Assembly (NCBI RefSeq): GCF_018619335.1
Contig: NZ_JAHHDX010000159.1
Coordinates: 28,779 to 92,778, forward strand
Direction of reading: 5' to 3'
DNA from: Alteromonas sp. ALT199
GTDB taxonomy: Bacteria; Pseudomonadota; Gammaproteobacteria; Enterobacterales; Alteromonadaceae
DNA length: 64,000 nucleotides
Shown here: positions 1 through 8,969 of the stretch, piece by piece
Position numbering within the stretch: the first letter of the stretch is position 1
Layout of the letters: every line of letters begins with the position of its first letter
Translations under genes and position numbers: made by a program
The notes under the pieces: generated by a model
The model's database searches: none
Told to the model about the DNA's origin: nothing
What the model saw: only the letters and a program-made list of their open reading frames with translations

Positions 1-1
1 T

Positions 2-592
2 AATCGGGATGCAAGTGGCAATTTCACTTATATGACGACTGTGACTGAGAGCAAAATGTATAACGCGACCAGTCACGCACTAAATAGTAGTGATGAAAGT
101 GAGCGTGCGCTAGCTGCGGCTGCGTTTGCCAATAAAGATGGATGGTATTTGAACTTAACAACGAATGGTGAAAAAGTACTTTCGTCACCGTTGATCATAG
201 ATTACAAGGTGTTTTTTACTACTTATGTTCCTGCTGTTAGTAGTACCAGCGCCTGTGCACCACCTACCGGCAACAGTCGTGCGTATCTCGTCAGTATGTT
301 CAATGGGAATGCTGTGACCGATGTTAACAATGACGGTGATGTAAATGCTGATGACCGCACAACCGACTTGAAGCAAACGGGGATTGCACCTGAAACCAAA
401 ATACTCATAGAAGATATTGTTAGCCCTGTTGTATGTTTAGGGACTGAGTGTGTGTCGGCAGTAATAGAAGTCGATGAAGACGGTAATGACGTAGCCTGTG
501 CCAGCGCATTTGAATGTTTGGCTGAAAATATATACGGAAGATTTGAACGTATTCAGCGCGGTAGTTGGCATTCAGAAACAGAAAGGGAATGA
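2..592 (+). CDS. pilY1: PilY1-like type IV pilus tip/biogenesis protein, C-terminal fragment
   Basis: The reading frame is open from the first bases of the window, so only the last 196 or so residues are present and the true start lies upstream. The fragment carries an EF-hand-like calcium loop (D-V-N-N-D-G-D-V-N-A-D-D, bases 320-355), as is usual in the C-terminal beta-propeller of PilY1. The call rests on this motif, on the style of the surrounding sequence (strings such as SSPLIIDYKVFF) and on the pilE gene that follows, as in fimT-pilVWX-pilY1-pilE operons. PilY1 is a secreted or tip-associated protein that helps pilus extension, adhesion and surface sensing. The stop codon lies 2 bases before the start of pilE, so the two are translated together. 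The identity is inferred from fragment and context because the vWA domain is outside the window. Confidence 0.72.
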   Translation, partial: NRDASGNFTYMTTVTESKMYNATSHALNSSDESERALAAAAFANKDGWYLNLTTNGEKVLSSPLIIDYKVFFTTYVPAVSSTSACAPPTGNSRAYLVSMFNGNAVTDVNNDGDVNADDRTTDLKQTGIAPETKILIEDIVSPVVCLGTECVSAVIEVDEDGNDVACASAFECLAENIYGRFERIQRGSWHSETERE

Positions 593-594
593 TA

Positions 595-1059
595 ATGAAG
601 GTAAAAATGCACTTGAGGGGCTTTTCACTTATTGAACTTATGATTGTGGTGGCTATTGTTGGAATAATCGCCGCCATTGCCTATCCGTCGTATCAGGGCG
701 TTATTGCTGATGGCTATCGCGGTACAGGTCAGGCAGATTTACTAGGCTTAGCGTCCGCAATGGAGCGTCATCACAGTGGCTCTTTTAGTTACAAAGGTGC
801 TGGGGCTAGTGGCGGCGACACGGGGGCACCTTCAATTTTCTCAACGCACTCTCCGTCTTCTGAACCAGCGGCAAACCGTCGTTATAATTTAACTATTCAA
901 TCTGCAAGTGCGACCGATTATGAATTGAGGGCAACCCCTGTAACGGGTTCAGGTCAAGCGGCAGATGGAACCTTGTTTTACTTTAGCGATGGAAGAAAAG
1001 GGTGGGACAAAAACAATAATGGCTCTCTTGATTCCAGTGAGTTTTGCTGGTCTTGTTAA
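595..1059 (+). CDS. pilE: PilE-type minor pilin
   Basis: The protein has 154 residues with a class III prepilin leader: MKVKMHLRG is cut before FSLIELMIVVAIVG, with Glu at +5 and a long hydrophobic helix, so it is a PilD substrate. The Y-P-S-Y-Q stretch after the helix and the C-terminal Cys pair (F-C-W-S-C) fit PilE-type minor pilins, which prime pilus assembly. Residues 138-149 (D-K-N-N-N-G-S-L-D-S-S-E) form an EF-hand-like calcium loop. The ATG at 595 was chosen over those at 589 and 565 because an AAGGGA ribosome site ends 7 bases before it. It is probably the last gene of the pilY1 operon and converges on the minus-strand cassette that follows. Confidence 0.85.
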   Translation: MKVKMHLRGFSLIELMIVVAIVGIIAAIAYPSYQGVIADGYRGTGQADLLGLASAMERHHSGSFSYKGAGASGGDTGAPSIFSTHSPSSEPAANRRYNLTIQSASATDYELRATPVTGSGQAADGTLFYFSDGRKGWDKNNNGSLDSSEFCWSC

Positions 1060-1085
1060 TATTTAACTAGTGCACCTCATTATTG

Positions 1086-1115
1086 CACCTTAGCAAAATA
1101 TAACGCGCTAAGGTG
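1086..1115. terminator. Possible bidirectional terminator between pilE and the minus-strand pilin cassette
   Basis: CACCTTAGC (1086-1094) and GCTAAGGTG (1107-1115) form a perfect 9-bp stem with a 12-base loop. It sits between two convergent stop codons and overlaps the last codons of the minus-strand gene. There is no clear T-run on either side, so intrinsic termination is only a suggestion. Confidence 0.4.
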
Positions 1116-1449
1116 TGATGGTTGGAATACCAAATACGGCTATATCCTCCCAGCGTTGCTCTACGTTATCTTGCGTGAGAGCCAATTTCGCAGTATTTAA
1201 CAATTGTATTTGTTCGCCTTGTGACTTTAACGTTGCCTGCCAAAGCACCCGTGTTTTAATTTCGCTTGAAAGTAGATAAGTACTAGAGGTCATGAAAATA
1301 AAAAGGGCAATGAGTACCTCTATTAACACTCCGCCGTTACATGCAATGCATGGGGGAGAGTTTGAGCTATCATTTTTACGTGCAGTAAAGGGCGTAACTG
1401 CCAATACGCTTTTGAATTCTCTTTGTTGCAGCTTTTTAATTGATGTCAT
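1108..1449 (-). CDS. PilV/GspI-like minor pilin, short
   Basis: A 113-residue protein with a prepilin site at N-G^G-V-L-I-E-V-L-I-A-L-F (cleavage after residue 39, Glu at +5). The E-V-L-I-A-L pattern is typical of the PilV/GspI family. The leader is unusually long (39 residues) and the mature part is only about 74 residues, shorter than most PilV proteins. It starts inside the end of the PilX-like gene (14-base overlap) and is the last gene of a four-gene cassette transcribed leftwards. Its probable role is as a subunit of the minor-pilin initiation complex at the pilus tip. The family is assigned from the signal segment and gene order only. Confidence 0.7.
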   Translation of the reverse strand: MTSIKKLQQREFKSVLAVTPFTARKNDSSNSPPCIACNGGVLIEVLIALFIFMTSSTYLLSSEIKTRVLWQATLKSQGEQIQLLNTAKLALTQDNVEQRWEDIAVFGIPTITP

Positions 1450-2368
1450 ACCAGGTTCCTGGAACAGGGATTATTTTTGCCATTTGAGTGCTAGCTTGTA
1501 GATTGCTAAGTACTTGCGCTGAAGGCGTCAATAGGCCATAAATTTGCTTTTGTAACTGAGTGTTAGATACAAATGCGCCTTTAATTGAACTTGAATGTGC
1601 CAGATGAAGTTCATGAGTAGCACTGGTTGTGGAGAGCATGATGATTAGCCCAAAAAAATGGGTATTCGTACTTAAAGTAAGGTCTCCATCTACCACAATT
1701 AACAAGGCAGGCGCTAAACTTGATGTATGTGTTAGGTCACTACCGGCTAAAACGCAGTCACCATTTATCCAATAGACGCTGGCATCTACCAAGTTGTAGC
1801 AATGAGAAGCTGTCACACTTTTTGGAAAAAATGCTGCACTTAGCTCGGGCACACTACGATTAAACAACCATTGTGTTAGCTGGTTATCCCATGAAAATAG
1901 CTGAGCTGCGGTGGGCAGCCTAAAAAGGGCAGGGTAGCGAAGAAAACTAGCTTTATATTTAATGTTTTCTGCATTGTGAGAAACGCTTACTTCGTAGTGG
2001 GTGAGAAGCTGCTGTCCAGCACCCTTTAGGCTTTCTTCATGTACTGTGGTTGATATAAAGGGCTTATTTGATGTGTTTAGTGCCGTTGAAACGCTTTGCG
2101 TTCGAAGTGCCGTCGCCACCTCTTTAAGGTGATTTTTTAATATTGAGTGAGAGCTTACTGTATCTTGTCTGACTTTCTGTATGGCATAGTATTGCTGAAC
2201 ATTTTGCGAAGTAGTTATGGTCGTAAAAGTCACCACACTCAGTAGTATGGCGACAATGGCTAGGACCGCCATACCTTGTTGCTTCGCTTTTAAAAAGTAA
2301 GGCTTACACTTAAAAATTTGTGTGTATGAGGTAATAGATTTCCATTTTACTTTCTCTTTATCTCTCAT
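1436..2368 (-). CDS. PilX/GspK-like minor pilin
   Basis: A 310-residue protein with a prepilin-like segment after a 32-residue leader: K-Q-Q-G^M-A-V-L-A-I-V-A-I-L-L. The residue at +5 is Ala, not Glu. Lack of Glu5 is a hallmark of the PilX/GspK subunit that caps the minor-pilin complex. The C-terminal half contains a hydrophobic beta-rich stretch (ALLIVVDGDLTL, then FFGLIIML) of the kind seen in PilX-domain proteins. It overlaps the genes on both sides (11 bases with the PilW-like gene, 14 with the PilV-like gene), so the four are expected to be translated together. Nothing in the C-terminal part identifies a more specific function. Confidence 0.72.
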   Translation of the reverse strand: MRDKEKVKWKSITSYTQIFKCKPYFLKAKQQGMAVLAIVAILLSVVTFTTITTSQNVQQYYAIQKVRQDTVSSHSILKNHLKEVATALRTQSVSTALNTSNKPFISTTVHEESLKGAGQQLLTHYEVSVSHNAENIKYKASFLRYPALFRLPTAAQLFSWDNQLTQWLFNRSVPELSAAFFPKSVTASHCYNLVDASVYWINGDCVLAGSDLTHTSSLAPALLIVVDGDLTLSTNTHFFGLIIMLSTTSATHELHLAHSSSIKGAFVSNTQLQKQIYGLLTPSAQVLSNLQASTQMAKIIPVPGTWYDIN

Positions 2369-3002
2369 TAACCGTCTCCACCACGAACGTTTTATTTGTT
2401 ACTACATTTGGGTTTATCAGACTCTGTAGGCTTATGTTAATTTCATAAGCCGCGCCCCAGCTATTTTTGTGCAATGCGTTTACAGCAAATTGGGTCACTT
2501 CGACAGTATTTGGGTCGGTCAAGTCAAACCATCCACCTTGCGCACAGGTTTTTCCTCCAACTCTATATTCAATTGACTTATCGTGTAGTCGGTACCCAAA
2601 CAGTTCGTCCTGCGCCGCAGAAATGACGCCGCTGCGGTTTTTATCATAGGAAAACGTAATGCAGCTATTAGGTGTTTCACCAGCTCGGTGTCCAAGAGTC
2701 ACGTTTTGCAGTGAATAGCTGGTACTAGCAAGAGTTAAAAACGGCGTAAGCGTGCTGCTGTTTTCAATAAATCCTGCTCTGCTTAAATGCCGCGAAATAG
2801 TATCTTGTAGTGCTCGGGCGTCTTCTTCTATTGCGGTAGCATGTTGTAGTGACGATAAGCTAACGTGAGACTGTACACTGTAGGTCGTTAGTGCTGCTAT
2901 CAGTATGCCCGATAAAGTGCAGGCCACCATAAGCTCTGTAATACTATAGCCACCAATTTTATTTGTATTTAAGCCGTTTAAAGTATTTGGAAAGGCTAGC
3001 AT
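2358..3002 (-). CDS. PilW/GspJ-like minor pilin
   Basis: A 214-residue protein with the prepilin site K-I-G-G^Y-S-I-T-E-L-M-V (cleavage after residue 18, Glu at +5). The middle of the protein has the PilW-style pattern C-I-T-F-S-Y-D-K-N-R-S-G, an EF-hand-like loop at about residues 120-132, followed by L-F-G-Y-R-L. It starts 7 bases inside the FimT-like gene before it and ends inside the PilX-like gene after it. PilW proteins belong to the pilus-tip initiation complex with FimT, PilV and PilX. The identification combines leader, loop motif and operon order. Confidence 0.78.
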   Translation of the reverse strand: MLAFPNTLNGLNTNKIGGYSITELMVACTLSGILIAALTTYSVQSHVSLSSLQHATAIEEDARALQDTISRHLSRAGFIENSSTLTPFLTLASTSYSLQNVTLGHRAGETPNSCITFSYDKNRSGVISAAQDELFGYRLHDKSIEYRVGGKTCAQGGWFDLTDPNTVEVTQFAVNALHKNSWGAAYEINISLQSLINPNVVTNKTFVVETVNER

Positions 3003-3550
3003 AGCGTGATACCTGTAATGCGTTGCTCGCTACATAACTTCACGCGACCCAGAGGACTAATGGTGACTTTTGCATCAAAATGATGACTGGACAGCTTAAA
3101 CGTGGTGGCGCTGCCGAAATTAAGTGTACCGTGTTGATTGAAGGCTACGGTTTTGTCTTTGGCGTTTAATGTTGTTAGCTTTGAGTTCCATTTTGCCGGG
3201 ATTTCCCAAAACGCGGCGTTATTTACCGCGCAGTTTGGGTATGTTGAACAGGTGCAGTTTTCATCGTCACTGATTATTACGCAACTCGCATGTTCAAATT
3301 TTGTGATTAGGTAATAGGGCTTTTTTTGGGTTAGCGCATAAATACGCGCTTGCTTTGCAGAGTTGGCTAATTGCGAAGAGAAATGCTTGAAATCGTTTTG
3401 TTCTAGCCACGTTTGAAATGACGGAACCGCGCTTACCGACAATATACTTGTAAGACATATTACGATAAGTAACTCAATGAGCGACATGCCTTTTGCGCGC
3501 TTGTACCCATTATCTTTTCTTTTTTTAATTTTTCCCTTGGGAAAAGCCAT
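2996..3550 (-). CDS. FimT/GspH-like minor pilin
   Basis: A 184-residue protein with the prepilin site R-A-K-G^M-S-L-I-E-L-L-I-V (cleavage after residue 21, Glu at +5). The helix ends in V-P-S-F-Q-T-W and is followed by an A-R-I-Y-A-L-T-Q-like segment typical of FimT/GspH. The C-terminal part has four Cys residues within C-V-I-I...C-T-C-S-T-Y-P-N-C and ends in T-L-C. It is the first gene of the minus-strand cassette (FimT, PilW, PilX, PilV) and is divergent from the single pilin gene at 3629, with 78 bases between them for promoters. FimT proteins in other species bind DNA at the pilus tip during transformation; nothing here proves that role. Confidence 0.78.
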   Translation of the reverse strand: MAFPKGKIKKRKDNGYKRAKGMSLIELLIVICLTSILSVSAVPSFQTWLEQNDFKHFSSQLANSAKQARIYALTQKKPYYLITKFEHASCVIISDDENCTCSTYPNCAVNNAAFWEIPAKWNSKLTTLNAKDKTVAFNQHGTLNFGSATTFKLSSHHFDAKVTISPLGRVKLCSEQRITGITLC

Positions 3551-3628
3551 GCGTAAGTCCAGTAATAGTGCTAGAGCTAAATTGATAGGCTTAATGTACT
3601 GAAAAACTTAACAAGAGAAAGCTGTACT

Positions 3629-4084
3629 ATGGAAGGGAATGGCATTGGGTTAGAAAATCGAATTTCTAAGGCTGGATTTACGCTAGTTGAGGCATTAACT
3701 GTGCTGGTTATTGTTAGTGTATTAAGTTTAGTTAGTACAACAGCGATAATTTCAAGTTGGCAGTTAAGCCAAGTAAATCAAGTTAAAGCGTACTTGTTAT
3801 CAATACAGTCAATGCAGTCAAGAAGTTGGTTAGAGTCAGGTGTTTATTTACCGTTAACTGCTCTGCCTCAAGCTAATATCGACAAAGTCAGTATTGTACA
3901 AACGATGAGTCAAAGTGGTGAATATGAAGTGGCAGCTACGCTATTGTTTAAAAAGCAAAATGACAGTTGTAGGATTATAAAATTAGTGAAACGTCTTTGG
4001 CCCCAAAAGGGTGCTGGTAGTAACGTAAAAATCCCTGCCTATCAACTGCGTATACTAACATCGGCCAGTAAGTGTGAGCTCTAA
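3629..4084 (+). CDS. Type IV pilin-like protein, unassigned minor pilin
   Basis: A 151-residue protein with a clear prepilin site K-A-G^F-T-L-V-E-A-L-T-V-L (cleavage after residue 16, Glu at +5) and one hydrophobic helix. The rest of the protein (Q-A-N-I-D-K-V-S-I..., one distal Cys and a C-terminal K-C-E-L) matches no pilin subtype that I recognise. It stands alone on the plus strand between two minus-strand FimT-type genes, with its stop 9 bases from the end of the next gene. The prepilin assignment is solid; a function beyond pilus or pseudopilus subunit is not. Confidence 0.7.
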   Translation: MEGNGIGLENRISKAGFTLVEALTVLVIVSVLSLVSTTAIISSWQLSQVNQVKAYLLSIQSMQSRSWLESGVYLPLTALPQANIDKVSIVQTMSQSGEYEVAATLLFKKQNDSCRIIKLVKRLWPQKGAGSNVKIPAYQLRILTSASKCEL

Positions 4085-4093
4085 CTACGGCAA

Positions 4094-4675
4094 TTAACTA
4101 CAGGCTAACGCATCGCCATTTAGGTCTTCTTTCGTTCCATCGCCATTGCTGTCTACAGCCACCGAGATTCTGCCGTACAGCGAGAGTAATAGGGCAGATG
4201 CATAATCGGTATCATTATCCTTTGGACACAGCGTAATTGTGGCGGCCTTATCTATACCACCTTGCTCATCAAATACTAAACTCCCTGTTATCCCATAAAT
4301 AGCGTTTGCTGAATTTAGCGGATCACTTGCAACAATTAGTGTCTCGCTACTATCGCGACTACCATTCCCGTTAGCGTCAACAAACACCATTTTTGCCTTC
4401 TTCCAGCTACTTGTGCATGCAGTGTAATTTTCTGTTGGGCATAAGACTACGCTCGCTTGTTCATCGACAGCGGTGAATCTGGCGCGCTGCGCCACTGCAC
4501 TTAAATTATTTAAATCTGAAGTGATTCTATTTTTGATTAGAATGCTTTGTATACTGGGCGCCACAGTTGTAAGAATAATGGCAAGCACGGCAACGGCAAC
4601 CAGCATTTCCAGCAGCGTAAGCCCTTTTTGATTAACAAGTGCTTTTGGATATATTTTTAATCTTGTTCTTATCAT
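4094..4675 (-). CDS. FimT/GspH-like minor pilin with EF-hand-like loops
   Basis: A 193-residue protein cut at N-Q-K-G^L-T-L-L-E-M-L-V (residue 18, Glu at +5). FimT/GspH features include V-A-P-S-I-Q after the helix, A-Q-R-A-R-F-T-A-V and the family loop F-V-D-A-N-G-N-G-S-R-D-S-S-E (residues 98-111). A second acidic loop, D-S-N-G-D-G-T-K-E-D-L-N-G-D, lies at residues 175-188 just before the C-terminal A-C-S. Both resemble EF-hand calcium sites. This is the second FimT-type gene in 2 kb, outside the overlapping cassette, so it could be a single-gene unit or an accessory tip pilin. Confidence 0.78.
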   Translation of the reverse strand: MIRTRLKIYPKALVNQKGLTLLEMLVAVAVLAIILTTVAPSIQSILIKNRITSDLNNLSAVAQRARFTAVDEQASVVLCPTENYTACTSSWKKAKMVFVDANGNGSRDSSETLIVASDPLNSANAIYGITGSLVFDEQGGIDKAATITLCPKDNDTDYASALLLSLYGRISVAVDSNGDGTKEDLNGDALACS

Positions 4676-5132
4676 TGTGAGACTGCTATTTTCCGAATTT
4701 TTCTAAATTTTTACTTATGAGTCGCGCCATACAAACCGCTGGTAAAATTGTTGCTCTTAGGGTGTCTAAGCCTCTAGGGCTGCTTTGAGCAAAAAACTTG
4801 TTCACCTTCAATTTACTTTTTTATTCTGTCTTCGATGTAACGATACTACGCGATAAATATACATTACTGGCCCATTTTTTAGGGTAAACTAAAATACAGT
4901 AGCTAAGGTATGTTTTACCGTGATATCGAATAGTTGACCATACGCCTTACGGTTAACTATTTCACACAATCGGTGCCTACGCTTAAAAACAATAAAATAA
5001 AGTTCCTTTGCACTTTCTGTTGTACAGCAAGTGCAAGGTAAATCAAATAGATGCGAGGATACCACTAACATCTGACGTGATATTGTCGTAGAATCGAGTT
5101 CCAGGACGCCTCAAAAATACGTGGATATTACA
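4676..5132. other. Gene-free interval between the pilin genes and nadE
   Basis: About 457 bases without a supported gene. It must hold the promoter of the minus-strand FimT-like gene and that of nadE. It is AT-rich with no convincing tRNA, riboswitch or long inverted repeat by eye. A 60-codon minus-strand frame at 4889-5071 has no ribosome site or recognisable product. Confidence 0.5.
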
Positions 5133-6310
<1,178 letters not shown>

Positions 6311-6331
6311 AACCTGATTTTATAGCGCATA

Positions 6332-6357
6332 AAAAAGGGAGCCGTTGGCTCCCTTTT
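6332..6357. terminator. Bidirectional terminator between glnB and slyD
   Basis: AAAAAGGGAGCC and GGCTCCCTTTTT form a strong stem around GTT, with an A-run on the left and a T-run on the right. It can serve both glnB (plus) and slyD (minus). Confidence 0.88.
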
Positions 6358-6378
6358 TCGGTACTTTTTAACCCAAAT

Positions 6379-6894
6379 TTAGTGCTTATCTTCCGAGCAC
6401 TCACCTGTTTTCGGGTCACAGCAGCTGCTTTCTTCTTGGTGCACATGACCGTGCTCAAGTTCTTCTTTCGTCGCATCACGCACGTCAACAACTGTTACAT
6501 CAAATGTTAACGGGATACCGGCTAGCGGATGGTTACCATCAACAACAACTTCTTCATCAGTTGTTTCGATGATAATTACCGACTGCTCACCTTGCGGAGT
6601 ATTCGCGCGGAAGGACATACCCACTTCAACGTCCATACCGTCGAACATTGAACGAGGAACAGTTTGCACTAGCTCATCAACACGTTCGCCGTAGGCTTTT
6701 TCAGGGGTTACAGAAACGTTGAAGCTATCTTCTTTAGATTTACCGATAAGTGAATCTTCTAGTCCTTCAATTAAGAAGCGACGACCTAATAATACAACTA
6801 GCGGTGCTTTCCCTTCTGAAGAGTCTAGCGTTGTGCCGTCTTCGGTAGATACGGTGTAGTGTAGCGTTACAACGCTGTCAGAAGTAATTGTCAT
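6379..6894 (-). CDS. slyD: FKBP-type peptidyl-prolyl isomerase, SlyD-like
   Basis: A 171-residue cytoplasmic prolyl isomerase/chaperone. The N-terminal FKBP half begins V-V-T-L-H-Y-T-V-S-T-E-D-G with D-S-S-E-G as in SlyD. The insert-in-flap region follows, with G-N-H-P-L-A-G (the SlyD/FkpB hallmark) near residues 119-125. The C-terminal tail H-G-H-V-H-Q-E-E-S-S-C-C-D is short but His- and Cys-rich and could bind nickel or zinc, as the longer E. coli tail does. The gene stands alone between a shared terminator and ygfZ. Confidence 0.9.
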   Translation of the reverse strand: MTITSDSVVTLHYTVSTEDGTTLDSSEGKAPLVVLLGRRFLIEGLEDSLIGKSKEDSFNVSVTPEKAYGERVDELVQTVPRSMFDGMDVEVGMSFRANTPQGEQSVIIIETTDEEVVVDGNHPLAGIPLTFDVTVVDVRDATKEELEHGHVHQEESSCCDPKTGECSEDKH

Positions 6895-6958
6895 AACAAA
6901 TCCTATCTTGGCCCTATTGATAAAAAGAAGGGCAATAAATGAATACAGTAAAAACTGC

Positions 6959-8005
6959 TTATCGACGTTTTTTCACAATATTGCTTGCTTGTTGCTCAAT
7001 ACTGTACGGCAAGCTATTAGGGTAACAGGTAATGGCGTTATTATCAGCCAGTCTGTGTAAATCTTCGGTGGTGGTATCGTTATTTAACACAGCAATAAAC
7101 CAAGTTTCATTACCGAGCGACGCAACATTCAGTACTTTGCCCGCTATACGCCAATTTTCTCCTAACTGCTTTTCAAGGGTGTCACCAGGTGTGATATCTA
7201 CTTTTTCTTCAAGCTTAAAGCTGTAGGCAGCACGTTTGTTTTTACCTAAGAAGCGTGTTCTTGCAACCACTTCTTGCCCCATATAGCAGCCTTTATCGAA
7301 ATCGATGCCGTTGAGCGCGTGTACATTAATCATCTGTGGCACGTACTCGGTCACCGCATCTCCTTGCACTAGAGCGTGTACGCTTTCTATTTGAATGGCG
7401 TCAAAAACAACTTGGGAGTAGCAATTTACAGCTTGCGTCTCCGCTAATTTATTTATTTGTTTGCCGCCATTTTCATCTACAAGAACAATAATCCCCTTGC
7501 TGGTGGTATCGGCAAAAAACGCAACGCCGTACTCACTTTCAATTTTTTGAAGCGAGACTGTGTCTGAACTATCGCTCTCAAGCAGTCGTTTTAAATCATC
7601 ACTGGAGAAAAGCTGGCTTAACGTAGTATTCACCTCATCAGCTTTAGCAGCATCTAATGAAATGAAAAAAGCACGGTATAATTGGGTGTCATCAATAATA
7701 TCGACTTTAGAGAACACCCCGTATTTATTTAGCTGTGCTAATGAGTGGCTGCCCGCATCTTCATTCGTAACCATTAGTAACTTAGTTAAATGACGCGTTA
7801 CATACCCTGTTGACCAGGTTTTTCCTTTGTTATCGCAATGGGCGAAATGCCGTGCTGTATTTTCGTCAAGCTTGTTAACATTGACCGTAATTTGCCCCTG
7901 CAAGTAACTGTCCGCTTGTTCCCCTTCTAGTGAAATAATCATGGTATCTGAAAGTTGAACCATAAACTCACTTGGAAGGCTTTGTAATGATGCGATAGAT
8001 GTCAT
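6959..8005 (-). CDS. ygfZ: tRNA-modifying/iron-sulfur repair protein YgfZ
   Basis: A folate-binding protein of the GcvT-like fold that supports repair or assembly of some iron-sulfur enzymes, including MiaB. The conserved K-G-C-Y-M-G-Q-E motif with its key Cys is at residues 238-245, preceded by A-L-N-G-I-D-F-D as in E. coli. The frame can be extended upstream to 8056, but those residues have no counterpart in the family; the ATG at 8005 gives 348 residues and places S-Y-L-Q-G-Q-I-T at the usual distance. It is divergent from sdhE, the same neighbourhood as ygfZ/sdhE-ygfX in enterobacteria. Confidence 0.9.
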   Translation of the reverse strand: MTSIASLQSLPSEFMVQLSDTMIISLEGEQADSYLQGQITVNVNKLDENTARHFAHCDNKGKTWSTGYVTRHLTKLLMVTNEDAGSHSLAQLNKYGVFSKVDIIDDTQLYRAFFISLDAAKADEVNTTLSQLFSSDDLKRLLESDSSDTVSLQKIESEYGVAFFADTTSKGIIVLVDENGGKQINKLAETQAVNCYSQVVFDAIQIESVHALVQGDAVTEYVPQMINVHALNGIDFDKGCYMGQEVVARTRFLGKNKRAAYSFKLEEKVDITPGDTLEKQLGENWRIAGKVLNVASLGNETWFIAVLNNDTTTEDLHRLADNNAITCYPNSLPYSIEQQASNIVKKRR

Positions 8006-8193
8006 ATTTACCACGTAGAAAATTCGCTGTATGTACTCAAGGTATGGTAAAACCATCAATATTCAAGGGCAATGCGCACTAATAGGTGAAGATTAAGTTC
8101 TATTTAGTTTGTCTATCCGACCAAAAGAGCAGTGATCACCTTGCTTTGGGCATGGTATTATTATCAGCGAATAAAAAACGGTAAAAAAGATAT

Positions 8194-8445
8194 ATGTTTG
8201 AACCAAAAAGATTAGCCCGATTAAAGTGGGCATGCCGCAGAGGCATGCTAGAGTTAGACGTACTTTTACTTCCTTTTGTGGAAGAAGCCTTTGATTCTCT
8301 TAGTTATGAGGAACAGGAAACATTCGAACGCTTGCTCACCAGTGATGATCCCGATCTATTTGCGTGGATTATGGGGCATCAGAAATGTGAAGATCCTGAA
8401 CTAGCCGCTATGGTTGCGACTATCGTCAATCGTGTCAAAGTATAG
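8194..8445 (+). CDS. sdhE: FAD assembly factor SdhE
   Basis: An 83-residue protein of the SdhE/YgfY family that helps attach FAD covalently to succinate dehydrogenase and fumarate reductase. The signature R-R-G-M-L-E-L-D (residues 15-22), with the Gly and Glu needed for flavinylation, is intact, and the C-terminal L-F-A-W-I-M-G motif is typical. The ygfX-like gene overlaps its 3' end, as in the enterobacterial sdhE-ygfX operon. Confidence 0.92.
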   Translation: MFEPKRLARLKWACRRGMLELDVLLLPFVEEAFDSLSYEEQETFERLLTSDDPDLFAWIMGHQKCEDPELAAMVATIVNRVKV

Positions 8446-8956
8446 AGTTTGCGTTACCCATAATAGGTTTAGAAGATTAATGGGGGACGGGTGTGTTGCT
8501 GTCTGTTTTATAGTGGTAATGAGCAACCTCCCTCAATATGTATGGTCTTGGTTGAGCTATCCAACAATGTTAGCGATTGTTGTTGCTGCTTCGGCGCTAG
8601 CGATTTGCTGGCGTCTTAATGACGCGTTTAGTAACAAGTTTTCTGTTACTGAATATGCTTTTTCTTTGACGAGCGATGGTATTATTCGTTTTGTTAACAA
8701 CAGCGGCACCCCTTCAACTAATATGTCGAATCGTAGCCTTTTAGTTGATGCTCTGGCTTACGGCACAGCGATGAAAATTCATCATTCTTCTCAGCTTTTT
8801 ACATGGGGGCTATGCATTAATGTGCTGCGCCAGAAACGTAAATGGTTTGAAAGAGACAATAGCCATTTAGCTTGGATCTTAAAGGGTGAATGCTGCGAGG
8901 CAGACTATCGCCGATTATCTAGAGCCATTATCTTGGCCCGAAAAGCAATGCATTAA
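8432..8956 (+). CDS. ygfX: YgfX-like inner-membrane protein
   Basis: A protein of about 174 residues with two adjacent membrane segments (around C-V-A-V-C-F-I-V-V-M and M-L-A-I-V-V-A-A-S-A-L) and a soluble tail ending E-A-D-Y-R-R-L-S-R-A-I-I, close to the E-W-R-D-L-R-R-I-L tail of E. coli YgfX. Family and gene order (just after sdhE) agree. No ATG lies near the 5' end; GTG at 8432 or TTG at 8414, both inside sdhE, are the likely starts. An ATG at 8480 would remove the charged N-terminus. YgfX was proposed as a toxin (CptA) that affects the cytoskeleton, but its link to SdhE function is uncertain. Confidence 0.7.
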   Translation: MSKYRVCVTHNRFRRLMGDGCVAVCFIVVMSNLPQYVWSWLSYPTMLAIVVAASALAICWRLNDAFSNKFSVTEYAFSLTSDGIIRFVNNSGTPSTNMSNRSLLVDALAYGTAMKIHHSSQLFTWGLCINVLRQKRKWFERDNSHLAWILKGECCEADYRRLSRAIILARKAMH

Positions 8957-8969
8957 AGGAATTAAATAG

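Noticed and set aside
1292..1501. Plus-strand frame opposite the PilV/PilX-like genes
   Set aside because: It lies antisense to two genes with clear prepilin signals.
4889..5071. A 60-codon minus-strand frame in the pilin-nadE gap
   Set aside because: No ribosome site, no recognisable domain and Cys/Phe-rich composition typical of chance frames.
8006..8059. Upstream extension of ygfZ by 18 residues
   Set aside because: The extra residues do not match the family; the ATG at 8005 gives the normal N-terminus.
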